Part shown: piece after piece, positions 9,815 through 27,865 of the stretch
How positions within the stretch are numbered: the stretch's first letter is position 1
How the letters are laid out: each line of letters opens with the position of its first letter
NCBI GenBank assembly: GCA_964036195.1
Contig: OZ038452.1
Span: 16,238,704-16,302,703, forward strand
Length of the DNA: 64,000 nucleotides
Reading direction: 5' to 3'
Origin: Sphaerolaimus hirsutus
Taxonomy: Eukaryota > Nematoda > Chromadorea > Monhysterida > Sphaerolaimidae
Notes under the pieces: generated by a model
Told to the model about the DNA's origin: nothing
The model's database searches: none
Seen by the model: the letters and a program-made list of their open reading frames with translations, nothing else
Translations under genes and position numbers: made by a program

Positions 9815-11472
9815 ATGTCAACCGTCTGCCAGCGGGTCGGTAATTCTGCTACTGCGACTAAAAAATGTGCACGTGCAGCGAACAGGACTAGGAGCCGCAA
9901 CGTAAAGAAGCGGCCTGATGCGCACATCGACAAACCATTGGACTTCAGGTGAGGCACATGATTATGAACCGTTTTATGTTGTGGATCGATTTTGTGAAGT
10001 TCTTTTATCGGAATCTTGTAACGTTGCCGTGTTCTTTCCAGCGCACCGAAACACCTGCACTCAACGTCTATCGGCAGCTCGCTACGCGCTGTGCGGTCGT
10101 GCAGCCAGCATGGTCAGTCGACGGCGCCGAGCTTCTTGGCGTCGCCCACGTCGATGGCGAGCAGCCGCAACAGCTGCACGCCGCCGCAGACCGAACCCCT
10201 CGATCTTTCTTCAACTCGGCGCGGGTGCAGTCGCGGCGGCGCACGCACGCCGCCCATGATGCTGAGCAGCGCGGCCGCCTTTTCACCGCTGAAACCGGCG
10301 AGCGTGCAGTCTCAACTGCCGGCCGGACTGCTGCTGGACCCGTCGTCGCTGGCGGCCATCCAGTCGCTGTTGGCACTGTCGGCCAGTTGGCAGCCGCCCA
10401 CGCCCGCGTCCGTCAGTTCGTTGCCGCCGGCCGCGCTGCTCGGCGCCGGCGCGCTGCAGCCAGTGCGGCTGCCGGCTGCAAACAACAACCAGCCGTCAAC
10501 TAGTGCCCAGGAAGAGTCGGCGCCACCCGCGAAGCGCTTCAAAAAGGTTGCTTTGTGGATTCATATTTTTGCACATTTTAATTGTATCGTTGTCACTGGC
10601 TATGCTAATTTAGTGCTGCTCGCATTTTCAGGACAAAACCGACGCTGCGTATTCTCAACTCGACGGCGGCGATGCTGAAACGAGTGAAAACGGCGCGTTT
10701 GTCATCAACCCGGCCACTGGAAACAAAGTCAGGCGCAACTACAAGAACATGACCAAGTGAGTTGCTGCCATGTGTGCCTTGAATCTCTTGAACCCCAGAC
10801 CCTGTAAAGTGTTTAGTAAAGTCAAGTGTCAAAAGTCATTTAGAACTTCAATCAAAACAAAAATGAAAAAAAAATTTATGACTGAACTTTGCATGACCAC
10901 TTTACATTACATTGGCACTTTACTTTATATTTGTCCTGACACTTTACACTTTGCATGACATTTTACACGATATTTGACACTTTACTTTACAGTTTACATG
11001 ACAGTTTACAGTTTCTAGAATTAGCACATGGTATTATTGATCAAATTTGAACCGTTGCACTTGCAGAGAGCGTCGCCAAGAGGCCAACGCTCGCGAGCGT
11101 AGCCGCGTGCACACGATCGGGGCAGCGTTCGAACGACTGCGCGACTCCGTGCCTGCGGCGCCCAACGTCACCCTGGAGCACATCATGGTGGGCGACGGCT
11201 GGACCGACAGCGTCAACGGCGGCGACGGCGGCAGCGCCAACAACGGCGATCTGAAGCTGTCCAAGCTGGCCGTGCTGCGCATCGCCTGCAAGTACATTCT
11301 GCTGCTGGCGGCCATGAATGGCAAGGACTATAGCGCCGAGAAGCACGGCTACTCGGTGGACGACTGCTTGCACATGCTCAACGAGACTGTAGCCAACGAG
11401 TGCAAGGCCATGCCGCAGATAATCAGCCCGGCCAAGCCAACTCAGACTAGAGTCAAAGTGGAGGCGTCGTAG
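9815..11472 (+). CDS. ATOH8: ATOH8/Net-family bHLH transcription factor
   Basis: Four exons join in frame: 9815-9948, 10042-10546, 10632-10756 and 11067-11472 (389 residues). The DNA-binding basic region ERRQEANARERSRVHTIG follows NYKNMTK, as in Drosophila Net and vertebrate ATOH8; helix 2 reads KLSKLAVLRIACKYILLLAAM, and the tail (DYSAEKHGYSVDDCLHML) also follows the ATOH8/Net pattern. The protein should act in the nucleus as an E-box-binding dimer controlling cell differentiation. The N-terminal half is Ser/Pro/Ala-rich and carries PLDLS at residues 97-101, a CtBP co-repressor motif. The loop between the helices is about 27 residues longer than usual (288-317). The family assignment is firm. 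Exon 1 is less certain, but its splice phase fits and it gives the only upstream ATG I can join. Confidence 0.85.
10785..11020. repeat. CCCTGTAAA-family inverted-repeat MITE in bHLH intron 3
   Basis: Begins CCCCAGACCCTGTAAAGTG and contains repeated TTTACATTACA/TTTGACACTTTAC phrases. Related copies lie at 38650-38850 and 52696-52889, where both ends are clearer. The right end here is uncertain. It enlarges the last intron of the bHLH gene to 310 nt. Confidence 0.55.
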
Positions 11473-12034
11473 ATTGCTACATTAGCAGCTTCTGTGCTGC
11501 TTAAGCTACTTATTTTTTTACTGAGAATTGCATTGTGTCTTGCCAGGTGCAGTGAGAAAATAGTCATTATTCGGTACAAAACTTGTGCTTCATCATTCAG
11601 GCTTGCTATCAAGATGCTTACTTTGTTTTCGACAGTGTTGATGGTAACTGTACTCCGCGGATCGCACGCTACGCATTTTTCGAAAGAAACGCTCCATCAT
11701 GACGTCATCGTTAATAAGATCAAAATTGTTCGTTAAGCCAAGAAAAAAGGTTCCTGCAAAAAAAATTTGTTGCTTGTATGCGACTTTCACTTTTTAAAAT
11801 CTTTCTCCTTTGTGAAAGTGAATGCATAAGTATCCTGCCCACGCATTTTATATAAAAACAAGTAATTTTGGACACATAGTTTGCGGTCCGCCGAGTATAC
11901 CTATTTATTTCATTTTTAACTACCTTATGCTATATGATATTTGTGTTCCATCTGACTGTTCTCGGATTCACCACGTACATACATATCTCATTTGCCTCAG
12001 ATTTGCATAGCTGTAGCTACCTTGTTTTTGAATA
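11473..12034. other. 3-prime flank of the bHLH gene
   Basis: Presumed 3-prime untranslated and intergenic sequence. No canonical AATAAA could be assigned with confidence. At 11878-11901 there is an isolated GCGGTCCGCCGAGTATAC block, the right end of the 190-bp MITE family found complete at 19505-19697. Confidence 0.4.
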
Positions 12035-12447
12035 CCGTTTTTCCTCGAATTTTTCCCCGGGAGGTTTATTTTTCAAAGTAGAAATTTTGCGAGGGGTTAA
12101 ACGAGGGGGGTTATTATTTCGCCGAAAATTTCTTGAACTCGCAGTACTGATTTGTTGTGAGTAACGTGCGTAGACGTAGAAAATGCAACAAAAAGCACCA
12201 TATAAAAAGAGTCTATAGACTTGACTTGTATAAGTATGTATTTAGATGGTACAAACCCTGTTCTAACGTAATACAGTCATTGTTTTAACGTGAGTTCTGC
12301 ATTGCCTGGATAACAAACCGCAGCTTTTGTTATTTACGTTCTGTTTACACTCAATTTGTGGGGTCTTCGAGGGGGGGTCTATTAATTAATAGTGGTCCTT
12401 TTGAGGGGGGTTATTCAAGGGGTGGGGGTTATTTCGAGGAAATACGG
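12035..12447. mobile_element. CCGTATTT-ended MITE (TA target site)
   Basis: Runs from CCGTTTTTCCTCGAATTT to TTTCGAGGAAATACGG, flanked by TA on both sides. The interior repeats GGGGGGTTATTTCGAGG phrases that echo the terminus. Same family as 21114-21755, 28448-28774, 38314-40181, 47007-47459 and 47582-48059. Confidence 0.75.
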
Positions 12448-12878
12448 TAGACAGTCATGGTGTTGGTCACAGTGATGTCATTCAGGGTAATGCTTCGTGC
12501 ATCAGAATATTTATTCAGCTTTTTTCTCTCGGTTGCAGGGTTTGCATAAATACTATATCGACATAAATACAGACTACAGTGAATTGGAGGTGTTTGATCG
12601 GTAATTCGCCAAAAAATTCAGAAGCGAAATTTCAATCCTAATTTCATTTCAAAGTGAAATTTGCCGCATTTCCCTCTTTCCCACGGTTGAAAAAAATTCA
12701 CAAGTCTCTTATCGGCTTACACAATCTGTAAACGCACTACCGCAGATTCGTACCGTATCGCAAACATATTCGACATTGTTTTGAATTGAAATTTGTCTCG
12801 CGACGCGGCACCTTCGAACTCACTTTCCATCAAACCGCACATCATGGCAGTAGCCGCCATACTATTGGTAGTCAGCAG

Positions 12879-13058
12879 TAACGATGGCAAAAAAATTCGA
12901 GAATTAGAAAATATTTTCAAATTTTCCGGAATTGTCCAATTTTGATTTCACCACTGGAAAAAACACTTAAAAATTGATTGATTTTTTTAATTCGAAAATT
13001 CATTTTGAAAAAACACTTAAAAATTTAAATACTTTTTTCGGAGGGTTTGCCATCGTAA
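12879..13058. mobile_element. hAT-like MITE, 180 bp
   Basis: Ends are TAACGATGGC and GCCATCGTAA, flanked by GTCAGCAG (12871-12878) and GTCAACAG (13059-13066), an 8-bp target duplication with one mismatch. The interior consists of AATTCGAAAATTTT-like words. Confidence 0.75.
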
Positions 13059-13079
13059 GTCAACAGTCCTTATTTATTG

Positions 13080-13960
13080 CATGGGTGTGTGCGTGGACGC
13101 ACTTGTGCGATTTTGCAGCTTCAGATGCCAAAGATTAGGCGCGACCTTGAAACCGCAGCGTCGCCGCGTCTCTCCGTTATTTAGCAAGTTCAGTCAAAGT
13201 CGTCGATGGGGCCGGCGGCCGACGCGAAACCTTTTAAATTATCGCGAGGGTTCCGTATTGGCGCACTGCCTACGGTAGCGGCGCGTTTTTATTCACTCAG
13301 TGCTGCATCTTATCGTGCGGAACTTGATGCGCAATGATGTTACATGAGTGCACTGAACGTCTCGTCAATGAACCGGAACGGCTTTCCTGTGGTTGTAAAA
13401 CAACTTGGCAACATTTCAGTATTGCATTTCACTTGTCTGGCATTGGGCTGCTGAGCACGGTAGAGACAGCGCGTGACAGTGGCATCATTTGTTAGCTATT
13501 TACGACCACTGGTACCTAAATACATTGTACAAGAATAAATAAGCATAAACAAGGCACGAGTCCATCCATTCAAGTTCGGTCAACAAATCGTAAACTGGCG
13601 CAAATGGGACACAATCGCGGCGGGTCGGCCGTTTCATGGGCGGCGCGCGGCTGCAGCGAAGTCGTTCCAGCGGCACTACTGTACCGGTCGCGCGACGCAG
13701 TCCCAAAGCCGGGTCCTTAACGGCGGCGGCATAAAACAAAAGACGCGCTGATAAGCGCTCGCTTCATGATCGTGGGAAATGTAAATAGTGGAGTGGCTAG
13801 CTAGAGCCGTGAGCAATTGACGGCGGCGGCGGACACGCGTCGGTTTTGAAGTGCAGTGCCGGAGTTCAGTTTGCAGCGCCACGCATGGAAAAAGACCTGG
13901 CGTAATTCGCCAGGTCGAACTGACTTAAATGTCGTGTAATATGTAAATGAGTATTCTGTT
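13080..13960. other. CpG-rich non-coding stretch
   Basis: GC-rich, CpG-rich sequence without a recognisable coding exon or transposon. Open frames on the minus strand near 13500-13880 have no family resemblance and are judged composition artefacts. Confidence 0.35.
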
Positions 13961-14004
13961 TAGTTCGGTTGAACTCGTGCAAAGCCTCAAGTCACAAGAA
14001 CGTC

Positions 14005-14799
14005 ATATGGGGACTTCCGTTCCAAAAGTTCACAAGCGCCAAATCCAGAAAAATCGAGTTAGCTGTGGATTCGACATCCACGTATAATTCTGCCCATTTT
14101 GGTAAAAAATCTGTGTTATAGTCCATTTCGTTCCCGAGATACAGTGGTACCGTTTTTCAGAAAAATCACAATTTTCATATCGAAAGTGCACATATCCACA
14201 TCAGATCCCCTATGAAAACCAGAACTTTCATTTCGTAAGTGCACATATCCATGTCGGACCACCGGAGTTTCATTTCATAAGTGCACATATCCAAAAAATA
14301 GTTTCATTTCCAAAAGTGCACGCGTGCTCCGGATCGCTCGCGAAGAGCCGGCCGGATTTCCCATACAAAATAAAGTTTCATTTCCAAATGTGCATATGTG
14401 AATTTCCAAATCTATTTTGCTCTATAAATCGAGTATGGGTATAAATATAGATCTGAAAATTTAGGTTTGAGTACTTCTCGAAAAGGGCTTCTCAGTGGTG
14501 TAATCGGTTTTGCCCTGCAATGCACCGTTAGGAAGTTATTTACATTTCAAGTTCAAATTTTCAAATTTACTCCTTATTTTGGGTGGTTTACAAAATATGA
14601 CATAACTCCCAAAATATTTACCAGCCGACAAAATTTAGGGACACAAAAATTGTAGACAAATGTCCGAGATATCTGAAAAGTGCAGGGCAAGCTTTGTCGC
14701 CCAAACATGGCGCTGCCGGCCCAGCGCCAAACTTTAAAATGCGATTTTGAAAAATCGAAAAATCTGGATGTTAACTTTTGGAATGAAAGTCCCCATATA
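14005..14799. mobile_element. Inverted-repeat element with ATATGGGGACTT ends
   Basis: The left end ATATGGGGACTTCCGTTCC and right end GGAATGAAAGTCCCCATAT are inverted copies that continue into AAAAGTT. The interior repeats TTTCATTTCNNAAGTGCACATATCC several times between 14180 and 14400. About 795 bp; no coding capacity seen. Confidence 0.6.
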
Positions 14800-15148
14800 G
14801 TCATCATGATGACGATGAAACTGGTATTACCATTTACCAGAGTCATGAAAGGAACAATACTTTTCCAAGGGAGTGCATGAACGTAAACTTGGTATATTGA
14901 ATGTATACTGCCAAAACAACAAAAATGATTAAAATGTAAGGCAAAATTTTTACTCGGGAAACCGTAAAGATGCATGGTACCCCATCAAAGTACCTAGGTA
15001 ACCTTTTATAAACTATTTATATGCATTGTGATGTATTTATTTTTTAGTCACCACCTGAGCACAGAAAAAAAATTAAAAATCTTATCTTTATTAAAAGAAA
15101 TGTAAAAATACCTTTCGAGGGAAATTTAAAATTGAGTATTTTTTACTG

Positions 15149-15577
15149 GAAGACATACAAATGTGTCTTTCTTTTTGAAAATAATTTATTAGGCAAAAGG
15201 TATTTGATACTGGAAGGTTTTTTAACAAAAAAATCTCCAACAAAATTTTCTTATTCAACAAATAAATGTGACATTCAAATTCAATAAAAACTTGTACAGC
15301 TGCACTAAGCTTTCATGCAAGTTTGTGGGATGACCTATATATTTAGGTATACACATACTGATGAAAAGTACCTGAGCACAGAAAATTTTTTTCTGAAGAC
15401 ATCCAAATGTGTCTTTCCTTTTGAAAATAATTTATTGAGGAAAAAGGTATTTGATACTCCAAGGTTTTTTAACATAAAAAAATTTTCCAAACAAAATTTT
15501 CATACACAACAAAAAATGTGACATTTAAATCCAATAAAAACTAGTACAGCTGCACTAAGCTTTCATGCAAGTTTGTA
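15149..15577. repeat. Two-copy tandem duplication, unit about 245 bp
   Basis: Bases 15149-15334 and 15396-15577 share long blocks such as AAATGTGTCTTTC, TTTGAAAATAATTTATT and ACAGCTGCACTAAGCTTTCATGCAAGTTTGT in the same order. The copies differ by scattered substitutions and short indels. No coding content. Confidence 0.75.
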
Positions 15578-15779
15578 ATAAGCCTTTACATCTATACACA
15601 TACTGATGAAAAGTAGCTGAGTACAGAAAATGTATTCCTGAAATTTCATCATGGGACGTAAAAGTGACTAGGTACACTATGCTGTATTTCCCTGCTTGGA
15701 TTACAATATGTGGGGGAAATGCTTTTAATAGTGATATTATACTTGTCTTCCAGTGAAAAAAAAGGCAATGACTGACTTT

Positions 15780-16004
15780 TACATTTTCCACAAAAGAGTA
15801 CCCACTTTTATATTCAGTAAAAAAGTACCACTTTTATTTTTTTTCCTGGAAAAAGTAGTTTTACTCACGTTTACCTACTTTTGAGTACAAGTAAAAAAAT
15901 TGAGTTCAAATTCTCTGTACTCGGAATGTGCGAGTAAAAGATATTTTACATTTACATAGGTAGGTATATTTTGAAAAAGTTCAGTAATTTTAACAACTCT
16001 TAGG
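15780..16004. mobile_element. Right part of a hAT-like AGTAC-word MITE
   Basis: Contains TTTTACTCACGTTTACCTACTT-like words and ends AGTTCAGTAATTTTAACAAC, the inverted form of the GTTGTTAAAA terminus at 44834. The left end was not found; a Harbinger-like element begins 8 bases further on. Confidence 0.5.
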
Positions 16005-16012
16005 CCGGAATT

Positions 16013-16509
16013 AGAGCTCAGCGTCGATTCGACGTGAGCTCTAATTCCCGCTTTAGACAGCGTTCACACTGCATTTTTGTGACGACTCCGACAACACTTG
16101 AAAAAGTTCCATAGGTCGAGTGAAAAGTTCCAAATTCATGAGTGAATGTGGTAAAGTATACATACCACCTAGATGTATATGCATGTCAAATTTAAGATAA
16201 ATCGTGTGTGTTGCTCAAGAGTTATACATCTTTTTAAAAAAATTTGCCACTGTCGGAGCCCGACAGGCGCGCCGACAATTAAAAAAAATTGGTCTTCACA
16301 TTGCGCGAGTGTGACGACAAGTAAAATATTTGATCTAGTCGTCACAATGAGCATGGTTAAAAATGGGTTGCTACTTGTCGCCAATAACGAAGCCGACCCG
16401 TCGTCACACTCATGAAAATCTGCTAAAAATAGATTTGTCATCACAAAACGGTCTGTGACGAGACGAGTAAGATCTATTGTCGTCACACAAGTGCAGTGTG
16501 AAACGGGCC
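16013..16509. mobile_element. PIF/Harbinger-like MITE, TTA target duplication
   Basis: Bounded by GGCCGGAATT and GTGTGAAACGGGCC, each flanked by TTA (16010-16012, 16510-16512). The phrase TTTTTGTGACGACTCNGACAACACTTGAAAAAGTTCC is shared with 24237-24644. A 3-bp target duplication fits PIF/Harbinger. Confidence 0.7.
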
Positions 16510-17101
16510 TTACTTTATTGTTAAATTATTGAATGAAATTATTTCAAAATTATCAGTTAATAAAGTAACAATTGTCATAATTTTTGTAACCAAAGTCAAA
16601 GTTGTGCAATGGTCTTGTTTTGTGTTTCACAAATAGGTAAATTGTTGTTGATAAAGGTATACATTTCCGTAGAGCAGATCTTAAATGTTTGATGTACACC
16701 CCGTTTCAGAAGTTCGTGTGTGGCGAGTTTATTGCGTTATTTTAATAGCAATTCATGAATCATGAGCACAACAGCGTGCTGACATATTTACGTATCAAAA
16801 GATAGCCCAAACATTTCTCTACCAACATAAATATGAATTTTCAGCCCCTAACTCTATCGTGCCCCCGTTTATGCACCAGGAACAAAAGTTCACTTCCTGG
16901 GAGTGGTTGTTGATGGCCACAACGATTCAACCACACATGCCGGCTTCAAGGAGGGGTTTGATAGAGTAAGCATAGACGTAATAGGCGACTTGTTATAGGG
17001 ATCACAAATTTATTTGCGTCATCTGGCATCGTAGATTCGATTGAATGATACAACCGAACACGTACTTTCTTATCGACTATTTGACGAAACAGTTCAATAT
17101 A

Positions 17102-17417
17102 CCGTATTTCTTTTAATAGAACGGCATACCTCCAATAGAACGGCACCTCCAATAGAACGGCAGGTGGATATTACGTTGAAAGGGTGTCAGAACACATAGA
17201 ATTATAGAAACGTTCAAGGCATTCAAATATTGATATTGAATTACAAATTGATGCTCTGCTATTCAAATGTTGCTAGGTTTTATGAAAATAGAAGTGTGTT
17301 CAAATGAAATATTTGTGACAAAAATTTGTGAAAAAATTACAACCACAGCCTCCAATAGAACGACAGGTAAATAAGTCTAAAAAATAGAACGGCGCTCTTC
17401 TATTAGAAGAAATATGG
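17102..17417. mobile_element. CCGTATTT-ended MITE, AATAGAACGGC subfamily
   Basis: Runs from CCGTATTTCTTTTAATAGAA to TTCTATTAGAAGAAATATGG between TA dinucleotides. The word CCTCCAATAGAACGGC is repeated inside. The outermost bases match the CCTCGAAATACCCC family but the word differs. Confidence 0.7.
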
Positions 17418-18139
17418 TATTTAGTGCAGTGCAGTGCAATGCACATCACCACTGCAGGGGAAGCGTGGTGGCTGAAACGAGAAAAAGACGCGTCGAGAAG
17501 AGAACAGACAGCGTGGAAATTTAAAATGTCAACTGCTAATCCTGAATTGTCCATGCGCGAATGTCAATGTGAATTGGATTCATCCTTGCCATGCGGTCGG
17601 CGATAGGTGCACTTTCCACCAGTATCCAAATGAGGACGATTTTCTGGTATACTCGGCGGACCGCAAAGTATGCGCCCAAAATTATTTATGTCTTCGTCGA
17701 TAACGCGCGAGCTGGATACTTATGTATGCATTTTCATAAAAAGAAAAATAATTTAAAAAAGAAAAAGGCGGAGTCGCGTACAAACGAGGAATGTTTTTCC
17801 TGTCATGTTTTAACGAAACTTGGGGAAAATCGCTCAAAGTATAATACGCAACCGGTAACTTGGACGTGTCCCAAGTTGCCATACGTAGCGCGATCCATAT
17901 TTTGCACATCTTGCGACCGCGGGATACTTCATGAAAGATTGTTATGGAAAAGTTGTCGATGAAATGGTGTGCGTTGCAAACATTATATGTTTAGGCTTGG
18001 GTATGTCAATTTTTTATCAAGTGGTTAATATCAATCAGGAACGCAATATCCAATGAACGAATACTTCCGCTTTTCAGTACGAGCGTCACATTAACCTTGT
18101 CATCCGTTTTTGAAAAGAAAAATTGTGAAAGCGGTCGAC

Positions 18140-24021
<5,882 letters not shown>

Positions 24022-24152
24022 ATAGGCGAACTACCTTTGCGTGTCCTGGCCATTTTGAGCGAGTTCAGCTCATTTTTGATTAATTGTGGCAGTTGTTGGC
24101 TACACATGTTGGCTGTATTTGACATCGAGCGAGTGATTGTCGGTTTTGTCTG

Positions 24153-24158
24153 AATAAA
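24153..24158 (+). promoter_or_regulatory. Polyadenylation signal of Rpt2
   Basis: AATAAA 132 bases after the Rpt2 stop codon, followed by a T/G-rich stretch. No other signal lies closer. Confidence 0.75.
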
Positions 24159-24236
24159 TACTGGTGTTGTATGCCAAGTGGATTTTGCTCGTTTTTAAAA
24201 ACCATTGTGATACCTAATACCTTATCAATAGTAGAA

Positions 24237-24644
24237 GGCCCCGTTTACACGGATTTTTTTGTGACGACTCGACAACACTAAAAAGTTCAATAAGTTGAGT
24301 GAAAACGTTCCATATTCATTAGAAAAAGTGGCCAACTGTACATTCTACGTAGGCGAATATGCATGTCAAATTGCAGAATCATGCTTGTAGCTCAAGAGTA
24401 ATAGACGTTTGAAAAAAATTGCTGTTGTCGCTGGCTGTCGGGAGACTGTCCGACAAGGGCGAAATTGTTTCAAGCTTCCATAACTCTTGTACCACAAGCA
24501 CGATTCTGCAATATGGCATGCATGTTCGCCTAGGTAGAATGTATAGGTGACCACTTTTTCTTATGGATAAGGAACCTTTTTACTCAAGTTATTGAACTTT
24601 TTAGTATTCTCTAGTCGTCACAAAAAATCCGTGTAAACGGGGTC
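24237..24644. mobile_element. PIF/Harbinger-like MITE, GAA target duplication
   Basis: Ends GGCCCCGTTTACACGG and CCGTGTAAACGGGGTC, flanked by GAA on both sides. The interior contains TTTTGTGACGACTCGACAACAC, shared with 16013-16509. Confidence 0.75.
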
Positions 24645-24802
24645 GAATGTTAAAAATCGTGTTTAAACTTTAAAGAATGAATTATCATTTGGAAAGTGAT
24701 CGACTACTACGCTATGCATATTTGTGTATCTTACGCATTCAGGTTAGACTAATACAGCCACTTTCATCGGTTCAGCAGCTGTGGACATCAGTGGTCTTCT
24801 AG

Positions 24803-25215
24803 ATTTTGACCCTACGGCGTTTAGTTGAGCGGCCTCCGGGATAGATAGACAGCTGGAAAAAATTGAGGGGGGTTGCGGGGGCTCGATATATAGGCTTTTT
24901 CAGGGTGTAGAAGGAAAAGGAGAAAAATCGCTTTAAGTAGGTGTAAAATAGCTCAAAATGGGTATACAAGGGCAATCGTACTAAAATAGCTGGAATTAGG
25001 TAAATAGGAACAAGAACTTGTGGTTTTGGGGGGAAATTCTATAAAATCATATGAAAAGTAGTGATTTTGAGCGAAAATTGGAGCACGTTTCTAAAAATTC
25101 GCTCCAGATAGGTGTATAGCTGAGCGATATGGGTGGTGGTTTAGGGGGTAGTAGCCTAAAACTTTGCCTCCGGGGTAAATAGCTGGGCGGTTGGGGGGGG
25201 GGTACATTGGCAAGG
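24803..25215 (-). mobile_element. hAT-like MITE, CAGCTATCTATC word (diverged, inverted)
   Basis: Shares the poly-G tract, the TATATAGGCTTTTTCAGGG block and the TAGCTGGGCGG block with the cleanly bounded copy at 39546-40057, in reverse orientation. Boundaries are approximate. Confidence 0.55.
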
Positions 25216-26092
25216 TTATTCGCCCTTTCATAGCTAGGCACCTGAAGTTGGTGCGGCCGTACCCTCCGCATCCCCAACCCTTCCTTGATCGCCCTTGGGT
25301 GAAGTAGGTTTTGAGTCTCTCAGTGCCTGCTACATACGATTTTTGGATTACCTCAATCGAGCAAGGATAGTTGCGAAAAATTGGGTGGTGGCGTGTCCGT
25401 CAACAGCCATGGTTTTTACCGATTTAATTGTAAATGTTCCGGTTTTACATAATTATTTATTCTAACTGAATTTTTGCCCAGAAGCGCCTGCCCAATACAG
25501 TCGGTATAGAATCTATTGGTATCGAAAATTTGTGAAACAATATGGTATCTAACCAGCAAAGTATTGAAGATCAAGTTTTACCGTTGTAAATTTTCTACAG
25601 CTAGTTGCATCGTGGTGAATCTTGGTGCAATACAACAATATAAAATAGGTAAAAGGTGATTTCTCGTTAGCCAATATTGTCTATCTATTTATCTACCCCC
25701 ACCCAGAGTACCACTGGCAAAAGTTTTTCAACAGTTCGTTCATAATGAAATGACACTGTTTTTTTTCTCTCAGTGTTGTCGAAAACTGCTGACTGTCTTT
25801 CATCTTCGATGTGACTCAGAATCGCTATCGTCATAATGCATTCCGGCCATATTTTCGGGTCTTTTCGTATATCGGAGACCGATCCAGCAGTTCTTGTGTG
25901 ACGCATTGTTTATGCTACTGCATCATGTTTTTCGCCTGGTCATTTGGTGGTGCTTCATCAGAGAGGGGGTACATTTTAGTAGCCTGGCGCTGAAAAAACA
26001 TTGAATTTCATTGATGGGGTGAAGTGTGTCGATCGCCTACATTTCTTGCAATGGAATCCACGCGATCAGTACTGGCCGTTGTTAGTGATGTG
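25216..26092. other. No recognised gene or repeat
   Basis: I find neither a coding exon nor a match to the window's repeat families. Confidence 0.35.
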
Positions 26093-26359
26093 AAAAGCGC
26101 CGGAACTTTGGCGCCAAGCGCCGTGGGTCCTTTCCGACCCCTAGCGCCAAGCGCCAATGGCGCCAGAGCAAAATGGCGCTTTTTGTTTTGGCGCTAGCGC
26201 CAAGTGTCAGCGCAAGGCATTTTGTTCCTGGCGCTGGACAAAAATAGTAGAGCGAAAAGCGCCATCGCGCTTCTCCGTGGGTATGGCGCCAAGCGCCATG
26301 GCGCTTATTGCATTGGCGCTAGCGCCAGCCGCCAGCGCCATGGCAATTTTACATCACTA
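26093..26359. mobile_element. hAT-like MITE, GCGCCA word
   Basis: Ends TAGTGATGTGAAAAGCGCC and GGCAATTTTACATCACTA, flanked by GCCGTTGT and GCCGTCGT (7 of 8). The interior is built almost wholly of GCGCCAAGCGCCAATGGCGC words. Confidence 0.8.
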
Positions 26360-26414
26360 GCCGTCGTAATCCAACCTTACCATAGACTTGTCATCGAATG
26401 TTTTTGAACTTTAG

Positions 26415-26811
26415 GTACCATATGTCCTCGAATAAGTCTCCCTCTCGGAGAAATCCCCCTTCGAATAAGTCCACTCTCTCGAAAAACTCGTTTCGAATAA
26501 GTCCCCTTACTCTAATAACTCGCTTCGAATAACTTGCCCCCTCTCGTGAGCGTGAGGAAAAAACTACCCCCACTTTGATGGGTAGGAAACATTCAAATTT
26601 ATAAAAAATGTTTCTGTATTTGTTATGTAAATATATGTATTATCTTGCAGCTAGAGTTCATTAACATTGATTTCACTGCTTGAATTGTGGATTTTGTATT
26701 CCTACAAATGATTAATGTTACGAAATTATTTGTGCAGTAAATTAATCATACATTTAACTGAAACTTGACGCAATAATAACTCCCCGGGGGTTTTACTCGA
26801 GGATATACAGT
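26415..26811. mobile_element. Diverged CCGTATTT-family MITE, GAATAAGTCC word
   Basis: Runs from TACCATATGTCCTCGAATAA to TACTCGAGGATATACAGTA. The interior repeats TCGAATAAGTCCCC. Ends are related to the CCTCGAAATACCCC family. Confidence 0.55.
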
Positions 26812-27865
26812 ATTCGATTTAGCGTACGCATTAAAAGTTGGCTATTGGATATTTTTTTTGAAAAGTTTTAATCGTCTAAATCGTGTTGCCTCTGCGCACC
26901 GCCAAGATGCATGCCCTCCAGCATTCCCCATGTTATTAAATCGTCCAATTTCAAATCAAATGTAAAGATAAATGAAGTGAAATGGAAATTTAAAATGACG
27001 AAAGTGGTATACCGAGATCCTGCCATAACTTTTGGGGTCAAGGCCCAACGTGAAGTTTTCGCCGCAGATTTACTTTGTGTGCATGATGCCATTTTGCAGT
27101 AGGCACTTTGTAAAGGATGAATAAATGAAAGTGAGTGTATTGGATGTCGGCTCTGCGTGAAAATATTTGATGCGGCAGGAATCACCAAAGTGCGTCGCGC
27201 GACATTTCGATTTCGACCGTGTTGTTTGCAGTTGACGACTGCCCGCACAACGCACTTACCAACGCTCTCGCAGTTGATAAAAAGTGAAAAAAAGTTTCGA
27301 TGCGCATGCCCCTCCACCAAAATCATACCGCGCATTTATGTGGGTATACCAAAATGTTTACCTATGTGTGGAACAGACATTTTAGAGTCGTTTTAGAACA
27401 TGAAGTCATTTTGCACCGGAGTCCAAACCGCGAGGCAAAACTTAATTTTGTGTGGGAAATTGTATTGATATCGTGAGTATCGTGTGAATGTTGGCACAGT
27501 TTTTTCTAACCTGTTTTTGCAAATTCCAAGAATATTTTGCCCCAGGATATCACTCATTTTCCTAATAGCGATTCCGACTTTTAGTCCTCTTACATATCAG
27601 GCACGGTGGTGAAATAGTGAGTGATTCAGTAGGAATTTTCCTATACCATCTCTTCCCTATGACTATTATTTTTAATACCCATCATTACTAATTATAGAAA
27701 TTTGATGCCATTGGGATTTTTTAGAGTAGGTGGTCTATTCTTAAATATATGCTGCCGGCGCCGGGGCGAACTTTTTCACTATGCGATGCGGTATATGACG
27801 CATAACAACACTATCTAGTCGCTCAAGTGATTAAAAAAATAGTTGAATACATACGCATGTTGGAG
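26812..27865. other. No recognised gene or repeat
   Basis: Short open frames on both strands show no recognisable protein, and no repeat family of the window matches. Confidence 0.35.

Noticed and set aside
10068-11373. Long minus-strand frames opposite the bHLH gene
   Set aside because: They mirror GC-rich exons with strong codon bias; the plus-strand reading has the conserved bHLH.
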